From positions 1 through 19,528 of the forward strand of contig JBAZOD010000010.1 of NCBI GenBank assembly GCA_041648955.1: a stretch of DNA of 19,528 nucleotides. The letters are read 5' to 3'. Shown here piece by piece: positions 1 to 7,735 of the stretch (its first letter is position 1; each line of letters starts with the position of its first letter). The notes below the pieces were generated by a model. It was not told the origin of the DNA. It saw only the letters and a list, made by a program, of their open reading frames with translations, and made no database searches. Source of the DNA: JBAZOD01 sp041648955. GTDB lineage: Bacteria; Patescibacteriota; Patescibacteriia; Patescibacteriales; JAQTRU01. Made by a program: the position numbers and the translations under genes.

Positions 1-399
1 AGATTTTGGATAACCCTTGACCAGGCTTTTACTTTGGTAATGTTTGCCCTGGAGAATATGGAGGGAGGAGAAATATTTGTGCCGAAGATTCCAAGCATGA
101 AATTGGTTGATTTGTTTGATATTATTGTCCCGGGAATTGAAAAGGAAATAATAGGGATTAGGCCGGGAGAGAAACTCCATGAAGTTTTATTGACTGAACA
201 AGAAGCAAGACATTCACTATCTCTAGAAAAATATTATGTAATTTTGCCAGAATTCATGGAGAATGGAAAGTATAAAAAATATAATGAGACTGGAAAATAT
301 CTCGAAAAAGATTTTCGATTTGCGAGCCATGCTAATGAAGACTGGCTGGAAGGCGAAAGACTTATGGTTATAATTGAAGAATTAAGAAAAATTTTATGA
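1..399 (+). CDS. pseB: UDP-GlcNAc 4,6-dehydratase (inverting), PseB, C-terminal part; 5' end cut off by window
   Basis: This is the last 132 codons of a PseB-type short-chain dehydrogenase/reductase. PseB takes UDP-GlcNAc to the 4-keto-6-deoxy-L-arabino sugar nucleotide, the first step of pseudaminic acid synthesis in the cytoplasm. The frame is open from base 1 and reads RFWITLDQAF, then GGEIFVPKIPSMK at about residues 22-34, then IRPGEKLHEVLLTEQE, all characteristic of the C-terminal substrate region of PseB/FlaA1-type dehydratases. An internal ATG at 34 is not the true start, because the homology continues upstream of it. The NAD-binding Rossmann motif and the catalytic Tyr-Lys pair lie outside the window, so activity cannot be judged. 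The stop overlaps the next start (ATGA at 396-399), implying translational coupling with pseC. Confidence 0.9.
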   Translation, partial: RFWITLDQAFTLVMFALENMEGGEIFVPKIPSMKLVDLFDIIVPGIEKEIIGIRPGEKLHEVLLTEQEARHSLSLEKYYVILPEFMENGKYKKYNETGKYLEKDFRFASHANEDWLEGERLMVIIEELRKIL

Positions 400-1505
400 T
401 TCCCTATGGACATCAAACAATAGATAAAGAAGATTTGACTGGAGTAGCCGAAGTTTTAAAATCCGATTGGTTGACGCAGGGACCGAAAGTTTTGGAATTT
501 GAAAATAGTTTAGCCAGATATTGCGGTGCTAAGTACGCCGTGGCAGTTTGTAATGGTACGGCCGCTTTGCATTTAGCTTATTTAGCCGCTGGATTAGGGA
601 AAGGCGATGAAGTTATTACCACTCCGAATACTTTTGTAGCTACTTCTAACATGATGTTAGCCGTAGGCGCCAAGCCAGTTTTTTGCGACATTCGTCTCGA
701 TACTTATAATATTGATGAAAATAAAATCGAGAAATTAATTACCGCTAAAACAAAAGCGATTGTGCCAGTGCATTTTGCCGGTCAGCCGTGTGAAATGAGA
801 GAAATAAAAAAAATTGCCAATAAATATAAACTAACGATTATTGAGGATGCCTGTCATGCTCTTGGGGCAAAGTATAGAGGGAAAAAAATTGGCAGTTGTC
901 AATATTCCGATATGGCCGTGTTTAGTTTTCATCCTGTAAAATCAATTACTACGGGCGAAGGAGGGGCAATTTTAACTAATAATAAAAAATATTATGAGAA
1001 GTTAATATCCCTGCGCAGCCATGGTATTCATAAAGATGAAAAGGGAAAAAACGTCATGACAGAATTAGGGTATAATTATAGAATAACAGACATTCAGGCA
1101 AGTCTTGGTATCAGCCAATTAAAAAAGCTGGACGAGTTTGTAAAATCTAGGAGAGAAATTATTGAATGGTACAAAAAGGAGTTAAAAGGCGTTAAAGAAA
1201 TTATTTTGCCGCAAGAAATAAAGGAAAATTTAAGTGATTGGCATATCTATGTGATAAGAACAAAGAATAGTAAGGATAGAGACGGCCTATCAAAATATTT
1301 AAAAGATAGTGGGGTTGGTGTTAATTTTCATTATCCATCTGTTTATTCTCATCCTTTTTACAGAAAAAATGGATTTAAAAATATTAAATTGGAAAATGAG
1401 GAAGAATACCAAAATAGTTGCATAACCTTGCCTTGCTACCCGGGACTTAGAAAAAATGAGGTTAAATATGTCGCCGACATTATAAAAAAATATTTTAATA
1501 AATAA
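396..1505 (+). CDS. pseC: UDP-4-amino-4,6-dideoxy-N-acetyl-beta-L-altrosamine transaminase, PseC (DegT/DnrJ/EryC1 family)
   Basis: A 369-residue PLP-dependent sugar aminotransferase of full family length. It begins with the PseC-type opening IPYGHQTIDKEDL and SDWLTQGPKVLEFE (residues 23-36), continues with CNGTAALHLAY (52-62) around the cofactor phosphate, EDACHALGA (150-158) with the PLP-pyridine Asp151, and SFHPVKSITTGEGG (177-190) carrying the Schiff-base Lys182. The family transfers an amino group from glutamate to C4 of the keto sugar made by PseB. The direct 4-base overlap with pseB supports that partner. The opening and the SDWLTQGP segment favour PseC over the legionaminic LegC or perosamine-type relatives, although substrate choice within DegT enzymes cannot be proven from sequence. 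The start is fixed by the overlap and by the conserved N-terminus. Confidence 0.93.
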   Translation: MIPYGHQTIDKEDLTGVAEVLKSDWLTQGPKVLEFENSLARYCGAKYAVAVCNGTAALHLAYLAAGLGKGDEVITTPNTFVATSNMMLAVGAKPVFCDIRLDTYNIDENKIEKLITAKTKAIVPVHFAGQPCEMREIKKIANKYKLTIIEDACHALGAKYRGKKIGSCQYSDMAVFSFHPVKSITTGEGGAILTNNKKYYEKLISLRSHGIHKDEKGKNVMTELGYNYRITDIQASLGISQLKKLDEFVKSRREIIEWYKKELKGVKEIILPQEIKENLSDWHIYVIRTKNSKDRDGLSKYLKDSGVGVNFHYPSVYSHPFYRKNGFKNIKLENEEEYQNSCITLPCYPGLRKNEVKYVADIIKKYFNK

Positions 1506-1506
1506 T

Positions 1507-2550
1507 ATGTCAATTAAAATAATTTTTAAAGAAGAAAATGAAAAATTATTTTGGGAGCAGTGGAATAAATTTGTTAGTGATAAGAATTTAAGCATAAGAT
1601 ACACAGAAATAAACGTAAAGCATTTTTTGTCATTTCTGGATCTTTACAAAGATAGAAGTTTTGTTTATTTGGAAAATAATGAGCCGATGGCTTGTGCTTT
1701 TTTACCAATTGAAAAGAACGAGGAAAATTTGTCCATAAGCTTTATGGGCGGATATGTCGATGCACCCATAGCTTCCAACAAAAAAGTTCAAAAAAAGATT
1801 TTTGGGATCATAGATGAAATAGCTAGAGAAAATAAAGTTTCCCAAATTAAATTTGCGGTTGATGTGTTCTCGGGGGAAAGATTTAATTATTTAATGCAAT
1901 ATGGCTATTTAAATTCTTCAATTTTAACTTATATTTTTGACCTGTCTCAAGATTTGCTTCTGTCATGCCGAAAAGGTCATAAGTCAGATATAAAAACCGC
2001 TTTGAAAAATAAGGACTTCAAAACGTTTTTTGTGGATAAAAACAATCCTTCCGAAAAATTATTTAGAGAGTATATAGAGTTACACCACAAATGTTCTGGC
2101 CGAGTTACCCGGTCGCAGATAACTTTTGATATGCAATTTGAAAAAATAAAAACAGGGAAGGCGTTTTTGGTAGGGTTGGAGTACGATGGGAAAAACGTTG
2201 CTTATGTTTATTTCGAGTATAACGCCGATAAGGCAATTTATGCCTCTACTGCTGATGATCCTGATTATGATAAGTTGCAACTTTATCATATTTTGGTTTT
2301 TAAAGCCATGGAATATTTGAAAGAGAAAGGGGCGCGAGCTGTTGATACCGGCCAGCCGTCTTGTCCGTCTTCGCAATTTGATTATTATATAGACAAAAAG
2401 CAAGAAAACATTGCCTTGTTCAAAAGAGGTTTTGGCGGGTATTTTAAGGAAAATTTCAGAGGAATAAAATATTTTTCCGAAGAAGCATTTAAAAAAGACG
2501 CTAAAAAGTTTATTGATAATTATTCAAAATCGTTTTATGAAAAAGTTTAA
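1507..2550 (+). CDS. FemAB/GNAT_6-like acyltransferase
   Basis: A 347-residue protein that looks like a tandem GNAT-fold acyltransferase of the FemAB/BioF2-like (GNAT_6) type. The N-terminal half (about 1-145) has alternating strands with FMGGYVDAPI at 79-88. The C-terminal half has RKGHKSDIKTALK at 155-167, resembling the basic segment at the start of the second domain in this group, then IELHHKCSGRVTRSQ (190-204), KAFLVGLEYDGKNVAYVYFEY (218-238) and ALFKRGFGG (303-311). Members transfer acyl or aminoacyl groups to amino groups of cell-envelope precursors. Its place one base after pseC suggests N-acylation of an amino sugar in the pathway, which is inference. No membrane segment is visible. 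The start ATG has no Shine-Dalgarno sequence, but an in-frame TAA (the pseC region stop) lies close upstream. Confidence 0.65.
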   Translation: MSIKIIFKEENEKLFWEQWNKFVSDKNLSIRYTEINVKHFLSFLDLYKDRSFVYLENNEPMACAFLPIEKNEENLSISFMGGYVDAPIASNKKVQKKIFGIIDEIARENKVSQIKFAVDVFSGERFNYLMQYGYLNSSILTYIFDLSQDLLLSCRKGHKSDIKTALKNKDFKTFFVDKNNPSEKLFREYIELHHKCSGRVTRSQITFDMQFEKIKTGKAFLVGLEYDGKNVAYVYFEYNADKAIYASTADDPDYDKLQLYHILVFKAMEYLKEKGARAVDTGQPSCPSSQFDYYIDKKQENIALFKRGFGGYFKENFRGIKYFSEEAFKKDAKKFIDNYSKSFYEKV

Positions 2551-3823
2551 TAAAAGCCAAGAGCTATTTAAAAAAGTTAAAAAAAATATTCCGTTAGCTT
2601 CTCAGACTTTTTCTAAAAGTTATTTGCAGTATATAAAAGGTCAAGCGCCTTTATTTGCCGTCCGAGCTAAAGGCAGCCGTATTTGGGATATTGACGGCAA
2701 TGAATACGTGGATTTTATAAATGGGCTTCTGCCGGTAATTCTTGGTTATCAATATCCGGCGGTTGATAGGGCTATTCGAGCGCAACTTGAGAAAGGAATA
2801 ATTTTTTCCTTACCCTCTCTTTTGGAAAATGAATTGGCGGAGTTGTTGATAAAATATATTCCCTGCGCGGAAATGGTCAGATTCGGGAAAAACGGTTCGG
2901 ACGCCACTACCGGGGCAATTAGATTGGCGCGAGCGGTAACTGGGCGTGATCATGTTGCGGTTTGTGGCTATCACGGCTGGCATGATTGGTATATCGGTTC
3001 AACTATAAAAAATTTAGGAGTTCCGAAGAGTACTCAAAAGATGACACATAAATTTATTTATAATGATATAAAATCTTTAGAAAAAATTTTTAAAGATAAT
3101 AAAAATAAAGTAGCTGCCGTCATTATGGAGCCAATGAATTATGTAGAACCGGAAAAGGGATTTTTAGAAAAGGTAAAAGAAATCACTCATAAAAATGGCG
3201 CTTTATTGATTTTTGATGAAGTAATTACTGGTTTTAGGTTTGGTTTGGGCGGAGCGCAGAAATTGTTTGGTGTAACTCCGGATTTAGCCTCTTTCGGAAA
3301 ATCAATGGCAAATGGAATGCCGATTTCCGCTCTTGTAGGAAAACGTAAATATATGGAAAAAGTCGGGGATATTTTTTATTCTTTTACTAATGGTGGTGAA
3401 AATTTGTCTTTAGCGGCTGCTATTGCCACAGTTAAAGAATTGGAAAAAAAGAAAGTAATTAATTATATCTGGGAACTTGGAAAGTACTTACAGGATAATA
3501 CCAATAGATTGTTAAAAGAAAGCGGATTAGACGATATTATTAAAGTTAACGGCAAGCCGTGTTGGCAGGTTTTTATAATAAAGCCGACAGATAAGTTTTC
3601 TGATTTGGAGATTAAGAGTTTTATTCAGCAAGAGATATTGCAAGCAGGATTTCTTTGGTACGGTTCTCACAATATGAGCTTTGGCCATAGCAAAAAAGAT
3701 GTTAATGCTTTATTAATCGCTTATAGCAGAATTTTTAAAGAGTTAAAAAAATCAATTGATGATGGGAAATTAAAAGAGAAATTGATGGGTGAGCCAATCA
3801 CTAATATTTTTAAGGTACGATAA
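2537..3823 (+). CDS. Class III aminotransferase, glutamate-1-semialdehyde aminomutase-like
   Basis: A fold-type I PLP enzyme of 428 residues, full length for the family. It shows DIDGNEYVDFINGLLP near residues 51-66, RFGKNGSDATTGAIRLAR (115-132), YHGWHDWY (145-152), LLIFDEVITGFRFG (223-236) with the PLP-binding Asp227, and FGKSMANGMP (253-262) with the Schiff-base Lys255. I use the ATG at 2537, which overlaps the preceding gene by 14 bases; an ATG eight codons earlier (2513) is also open. Such GSA-aminotransferase relatives occur in surface-sugar clusters, where they probably do not serve heme synthesis: no other heme gene is present here. A role in amination or amino-group migration on a sugar or sugar-linked acyl group is inference; the substrate is unknown. 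Confidence 0.85.
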   Translation: MKKFNKSQELFKKVKKNIPLASQTFSKSYLQYIKGQAPLFAVRAKGSRIWDIDGNEYVDFINGLLPVILGYQYPAVDRAIRAQLEKGIIFSLPSLLENELAELLIKYIPCAEMVRFGKNGSDATTGAIRLARAVTGRDHVAVCGYHGWHDWYIGSTIKNLGVPKSTQKMTHKFIYNDIKSLEKIFKDNKNKVAAVIMEPMNYVEPEKGFLEKVKEITHKNGALLIFDEVITGFRFGLGGAQKLFGVTPDLASFGKSMANGMPISALVGKRKYMEKVGDIFYSFTNGGENLSLAAAIATVKELEKKKVINYIWELGKYLQDNTNRLLKESGLDDIIKVNGKPCWQVFIIKPTDKFSDLEIKSFIQQEILQAGFLWYGSHNMSFGHSKKDVNALLIAYSRIFKELKKSIDDGKLKEKLMGEPITNIFKVR

Positions 3824-3824
3824 T

Positions 3825-4463
3825 ATGGAAAAAGAAAAGCCACAAAAAGCGATTATTATTTTAAGTGCTGGCATAAAGAAAGATAAAAATGGTAATTGGA
3901 TGAGCACTGGTTTAGTTGAAGAAAAAAATTTGTCCAGCGCATCAGGCGGCAAAGCTCGTGTTATCGCAGCAAGCTATATATATAAAGATGACTCAGAAAA
4001 TTTTATTATTGCCAGCGGAGGGCATGGGTCTGATAGAAATATTTTAGGTATTAAGCATCCCGGACTGTCAAAAATTTTAAAAAAAGAGTTGATAGAATCG
4101 GGAGTGCCAGCTAATAAAATTATTGAAGAGAATAAATCTAATACTACCTATCAACAACTTGTAGAATTACAAAAAATAATAGTTGAAAAGGAAATAAAAA
4201 ATATTATTATTATTTCAAATAGATACCATTTGCCGCGCATTCAGGCGATGATAGAGTTTGGACCCGATCTAAATATTTTTAAAAAGATGTTTCGTGCTTC
4301 AGATATTGAATTAAAATCAGCTGAAGATGTACTTATTAAATATAAACCAGAGAAATGGAAAAAAATTATTACCAAGGTTTATCAAAGCGGGGGCATGGTT
4401 GCTAGAATTGATTTGGAAAAAAAAGGCGTAGAACAAATAAAGAAGGGAACTTATAGTTTTTAA
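3825..4463 (+). CDS. DUF218/YdcF-like (SanA/ElyC family) protein
   Basis: A 212-residue protein with the signature of the DUF218 (YdcF/SanA/ElyC) family: an initial strand AIIILSAG (9-16), FIIASGGHG (60-68), then E101 with NKSNTTYQQ (103-111), and the terminal pocket motif IIISNRYHLPRIQAM (128-142). The family has a Rossmann-like fold and is linked to envelope functions in other bacteria, but its biochemical activity is poorly defined. Unlike SanA and ElyC there is no N-terminal membrane anchor, so this copy is predicted cytosolic. An ATG at 3789 is in frame, but it would overlap the upstream gene by 35 bases and add a non-conserved leader; 3825 starts immediately before the family homology. 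It sits between two nonulosonate-type genes, suggesting a sugar-phosphate or nucleotide-sugar substrate, which is inference. Confidence 0.75.
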   Translation: MEKEKPQKAIIILSAGIKKDKNGNWMSTGLVEEKNLSSASGGKARVIAASYIYKDDSENFIIASGGHGSDRNILGIKHPGLSKILKKELIESGVPANKIIEENKSNTTYQQLVELQKIIVEKEIKNIIIISNRYHLPRIQAMIEFGPDLNIFKKMFRASDIELKSAEDVLIKYKPEKWKKIITKVYQSGGMVARIDLEKKGVEQIKKGTYSF

Positions 4464-4467
4464 TATT

Positions 4468-5541
4468 ATGAAAAGTATAATAATTAAAACTCCAAAAGGT
4501 AAAAGAGAAATTGGCCCGGGTCAGCCAGTATTTATCATTGCCGAGATGTCTGGGAATCATAATCATTCTTTCGCGCAAGCTAAAAAAATAATTGATGTCG
4601 CTGCTAAAGCCGGAGCCGATGCTGTTAAATTGCAAACTTATACTCCCGATACTATCACGATTGACTGTGATAAAGATTATTTTCAAATAAAAACTAATAA
4701 AGCTTGGAAGGGGCAAACTCTTTATAATTTGTATAAAAAAGCTTATACCCCGTGGGAATGGCAGCCAAAATTAAAAAAATATGGAGAATCGAAGGGTTTA
4801 GTGGTTTTTTCCACGCCTTTTGACAAGACGGCAGTTGATTTTTTAGAAAAAATGAAAGTTTCTTTATATAAAGTTGCCTCTTTTGAAATTGTTGATATTC
4901 CTCTTCTCGAGAAGATTGGCCAAACAAAAAAGCCGGTAATTATGTCTAGGGGTATGGCTTCTATCTCGGAAATTAAATTGGCAATAAAAACCTTAAAGGA
5001 CAATGGTTGCCCCCAGGTGGCTCTTTTGCATTGTATTAGTTCTTATCCGGCGATGCCCAAACAGATGAATTTAAAAACCATTCCCGATATAAAGGAAAAA
5101 TTTGATGTTATTTCGGGGTTGTCAGATCACACTCTCAGCCAAGAAACTGCTATAGCCGCTATAGCTTTGGGAGCTAATATTATAGAAAAACATATTACTA
5201 TATCTAGGGTCGATGGCGGGCCCGATGTTAATTTTTCTTTAGAGCCAGATGAGTTTAAAAATTTAATTATGTCAATCAGAAAGGTTGAGAGCGCTTTGGG
5301 TAAGCCATTTTATGGATTAAGCGGAGAAGAGTCAGAGAATGTTATTTTTAGAAAATCACTTTTTGTTGTTAAAGATATGAAGAAAGGAGAGAAATTTACC
5401 GAAAAGAATATTCGTTCTATTCGTCCTGGTTACGGTTTAGCGCCAAAATACTATAAAAGCATTATTGGCAAAAGTTCAACGAGAGATATAGAAAGAGGAG
5501 ATCCTTTGTTAAAAAAAATGATAAAAAATATTTATGGATAA
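4468..5541 (+). CDS. pseI: Pseudaminic acid synthase, PseI (NeuB family with C-terminal SAF domain)
   Basis: A 357-residue NeuB-family enzyme that condenses phosphoenolpyruvate with a 6-deoxy-2,4-diacetamido hexose to make the nine-carbon acid. The TIM-barrel part shows FIIAEMSGNHN (22-32), AGADAVKLQTYTPDTI (48-63), AYTPWEW (92-98), FSTPFDKTAVDFLE (114-127), SRGMAS (160-165), ISGLSDHT (215-222) and EKHIT (240-244). His221 and His242 match the metal-binding histidines of the family. The segment GGPDVNFSLEPDEF (250-263) is typical of PseI rather than of sialic or legionaminic synthases. The C-terminal SAF (antifreeze-like) domain covers about 291-355 (RKSLFVVKDMKKGEKF, then RPGYGLAP). Full length, no defect seen. 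It begins 4 bases after the DUF218 gene and overlaps the acetyltransferase gene by 8 bases. Confidence 0.93.
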   Translation: MKSIIIKTPKGKREIGPGQPVFIIAEMSGNHNHSFAQAKKIIDVAAKAGADAVKLQTYTPDTITIDCDKDYFQIKTNKAWKGQTLYNLYKKAYTPWEWQPKLKKYGESKGLVVFSTPFDKTAVDFLEKMKVSLYKVASFEIVDIPLLEKIGQTKKPVIMSRGMASISEIKLAIKTLKDNGCPQVALLHCISSYPAMPKQMNLKTIPDIKEKFDVISGLSDHTLSQETAIAAIALGANIIEKHITISRVDGGPDVNFSLEPDEFKNLIMSIRKVESALGKPFYGLSGEESENVIFRKSLFVVKDMKKGEKFTEKNIRSIRPGYGLAPKYYKSIIGKSSTRDIERGDPLLKKMIKNIYG

Positions 5542-5995
5542 ATTTTTATTAAGAAGAGCAAAAGAGGAGGATTCAAAACGAGTTTGGGAAATTAGAAATC
5601 AGCCAATATCTAGAAAATATTCCAATAATTCAGAAAAGATTCCTTTTGAAAAACACATGCTGTGGTTTTCTAAAAAGTATTTTAGCGAAAGATGTAATTA
5701 TTGTTTTGTTTTAGAAAATAAAGAAGGTGTAGTGATAGGTTATTGCCGCTTGGATTTTAATAATGATTTGGGAAATTATATTATTTCTATTGCTCTTGAT
5801 GCAGATTTTCAAGGCAAGGGATTTGGAAATTATTTCTTATATGAAGTTTTAAGAAAATTTAGCGAAAGCAGAGAAATATTTGCTGAGATACAGAAAAATA
5901 ACATTGCCTCAATAAAATTATTTAAAAAAAATAATTTCGAGATTTACAAAGAAGATGAGGAAAATTATTATTTAAAGTTTTCTTCTAATACCTAA
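5534..5995 (+). CDS. pseH: GNAT acetyltransferase, PseH-like
   Basis: A single-domain GNAT protein of 153 residues. It opens with LLRRAKEEDSKRVWEIRN (5-22), followed by FEKHMLWFSKK (38-48), a segment found in PseH and related sugar N-acetyltransferases (pattern H..Wf). The acetyl-CoA loop is ALDADFQGKGFGNYFL (87-102), with the Q-x-x-G-x-G pattern at 93-98, and the C-terminal part has NNIASIKLFKKNNF, the usual motif B region. PseH puts an acetyl group on N4 of the sugar after PseC. Position directly after pseI, with an ATGGATAA overlap of 8 bases, supports this role. The FemAB-like gene at 1507 is a competing candidate for an acylation step, so the assignment to PseH is likely but not certain. 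Confidence 0.72.
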   Translation: MDKFLLRRAKEEDSKRVWEIRNQPISRKYSNNSEKIPFEKHMLWFSKKYFSERCNYCFVLENKEGVVIGYCRLDFNNDLGNYIISIALDADFQGKGFGNYFLYEVLRKFSESREIFAEIQKNNIASIKLFKKNNFEIYKEDEENYYLKFSSNT

Positions 5996-6041
5996 ATATA
6001 AAAATTTTTGGAGCAAATAAAAATTAGTTTTTGATAGATAT

Positions 6042-6959
6042 ATGAATAAATTAGTGTTAGGCACGGTACAATTTGGCCTAAATTACGGGATAAATAATGA
6101 GGCAGGGAAAACTTCTCGAATTGAATCTCTATCAATATTGAAAGAAGCTGTAGATTCGGGGATGACGATTTTTGATACGGCCGCGGCTTACGGTGACGCG
6201 GAAGAAGTTTTAGGCGAATTTATATCATCCTATAAGTTAAAAAATAAAGTAAAAATCATTTCTAAGTTATCACCAAATATTTTTGATAGCAACAGCCAAA
6301 AACCAGAATATGTCGTTAAAGAAGAAGTGAAAAAATCATTAAAGAGATTACAAATAGATATTTTAGATGGTTTTTTGTTGCACACGCCCACTTATTTTTA
6401 CAACAGAGATATTCTTAACAGTTTAAAGCAGTGTCGGGAAGAGGGGCTAATCAAACATTTCGGAGTCTCTATTTATGAAGAGGAACACGCACTTGACGCA
6501 GTCAATTCTGGGTTAATTGATTATATCCAAGTGCCTTATAATGTTTTCGATCAACGTCTCAACCAAACGGATTTTTTTAAAAATGCTAAAAAGAATAATG
6601 TAAAAGTTTTTGCCAGGAGTCCCTTTTTGCAGGGTTTGATTCTTATGGAAGATGACCATATACCTCCATATCTTTCTAAGATTAAAAAATATTTGCGAGA
6701 ATTTGATGAGATTATAAATAGACATAAATTCAGCAGATTGGAGGCGGCTCTATTATTTCCCTACGTAAATTCTGACATAGATTATGTGGTTTTCGGAATT
6801 AATAATATTGATCAATTACGAGAAGGGATAGAGATTATTACAGAAGAAAAAATAAAATCTTTCGCTGAATGTAAAAAAGAGTTGAAAAATAAATTTATAA
6901 ATATTGAAAAATCCATTATTTCTCCCGTTTTGTGGGGGAAGGGGGTAAATTCATTTTAA
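6042..6959 (+). CDS. Aldo/keto reductase
   Basis: A 305-residue aldo/keto reductase with the complete catalytic tetrad: FDTAAAYGDAEEVLG (44-58) gives Asp45 and Tyr50, KIISKLSP (71-78) gives Lys75, and GFLLHTP (110-116) gives His114. Other barrel strands are visible: HFGVSIY, IDYIQVPYNVFDQR and VFARSPFLQGL. The family uses NAD(P)H to reduce aldehydes or ketones. The first strand reads LVLGTVQFGLNYGI, a subgroup often found in surface-sugar clusters. Lying between the PseI block and the SpsF-like cytidylyltransferase, it probably reduces a keto sugar or a three-carbon precursor in the same route; the substrate is not visible. It follows the largest gap in the window (46 bases), which contains no convincing promoter. 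Confidence 0.85.
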   Translation: MNKLVLGTVQFGLNYGINNEAGKTSRIESLSILKEAVDSGMTIFDTAAAYGDAEEVLGEFISSYKLKNKVKIISKLSPNIFDSNSQKPEYVVKEEVKKSLKRLQIDILDGFLLHTPTYFYNRDILNSLKQCREEGLIKHFGVSIYEEEHALDAVNSGLIDYIQVPYNVFDQRLNQTDFFKNAKKNNVKVFARSPFLQGLILMEDDHIPPYLSKIKKYLREFDEIINRHKFSRLEAALLFPYVNSDIDYVVFGINNIDQLREGIEIITEEKIKSFAECKKELKNKFINIEKSIISPVLWGKGVNSF

Positions 6960-6971
6960 ATAGAAGATTGT

Positions 6972-7727
6972 ATGAAGTATAATAATTTGTGTATAATTCA
7001 AGCGCGAACCGGTTCTACTAGGTTGCCTAACAAGGTTTTGCTAACAGTTAAGGGGAGAACCTTGCTTGAATATGAAATTGAGAGAGTTAAAAAGTCAAAG
7101 TTGATTGATAAGATTGTTGTGGCCACTACTTTTAATAAAGGCGATGATAAAATAGAAACGATATGTAAAAAAAATAATATTGATTGTTTTCGCGGTTCAG
7201 AGGAAGATGTTTTGGATAGATATTATCAATGTTCTCTGGAATATCCAGAGTATAAAAATATTATTAGAATTACTGGTGATTGTCCCTTGATCGATCCGAC
7301 TGTCGTGGATAATTTAATAAAATTTTTTGTAGATAATAATTTTGATTATGCGAGCAATATTGAAGAAGAAACATTTCCTGATGGCATGGACGCAGAAATT
7401 TTTAAGAGAGAAGTGCTTGCCGAAGCTGCGGAAAAGGCCAGACTGGCATCGCAGAGAGAGCATGTAACATTGTATATAAGAAATAATGAGAAATATGGAA
7501 GAGGCAATTTAACAAGCGAAATAAATTTTTCTCATTTTCGGTTGACGGTAGACGAGAAAGAAGATTATGAGGTCATAAAGTTTTTGATTGAAAATAGTGA
7601 AGATAATGACAGGTATATGAAATATATTTCTTTGCTAGAAAAAAACCCGGAGATAATGAACAGAAATATAAAGATACAAAGAAATATGGGGTTGATAAAA
7701 TCTTTAGAAAACGATGAAGTAATTTAA
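6972..7727 (+). CDS. SpsF-type CMP-sugar (acylneuraminate-like) cytidylyltransferase
   Basis: A 251-residue nucleotidyltransferase of the SpsF/KdsB/NeuA-like superfamily. The nucleotide-binding signature is CIIQARTGSTRLPNKVLL (7-24). It is followed by IVVATTFNKGDDKI (48-61), CFRGSEEDVLDRYYQ (72-86) and the metal-binding IRITGDCPLIDPTVVD (98-113). LTVDEKEDYEVI marks the C-terminal dimer region. SpsF proteins act in spore-coat polysaccharide clusters together with SpsC (aminotransferase), SpsE (synthase) and SpsG (hydrolase), and here the SpsC- and SpsE-like genes are pseC and pseI. This supports a role in CMP activation of the nonulosonic acid, that is the PseF step, although the signature is of SpsF rather than classical PseF type. 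A different CMP- or CDP-linked product is possible. Confidence 0.8.
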   Translation: MKYNNLCIIQARTGSTRLPNKVLLTVKGRTLLEYEIERVKKSKLIDKIVVATTFNKGDDKIETICKKNNIDCFRGSEEDVLDRYYQCSLEYPEYKNIIRITGDCPLIDPTVVDNLIKFFVDNNFDYASNIEEETFPDGMDAEIFKREVLAEAAEKARLASQREHVTLYIRNNEKYGRGNLTSEINFSHFRLTVDEKEDYEVIKFLIENSEDNDRYMKYISLLEKNPEIMNRNIKIQRNMGLIKSLENDEVI

Positions 7728-7735
7728 ATAAAATT

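Noticed and set aside
34..399. Complete small gene starting at ATG 34
   Set aside because: The frame is open to base 1 and residues upstream of the ATG (RFWITLDQAF) match PseB, so it is the end of a longer gene.
2513..2536. Longer start for the class III aminotransferase at 2513
   Set aside because: It adds eight residues with no family match and enlarges the overlap with the upstream gene; ATG 2537 fits the conserved N-terminus. It cannot be fully excluded.
6008..6040. Possible promoter (TTGGAG then TTGATA or TAGATA) before the aldo/keto reductase gene
   Set aside because: Matches are poor and the leader would be nearly zero length; any AT-rich stretch would give similar hits. The 46-base gap is only weak evidence for a new transcript.
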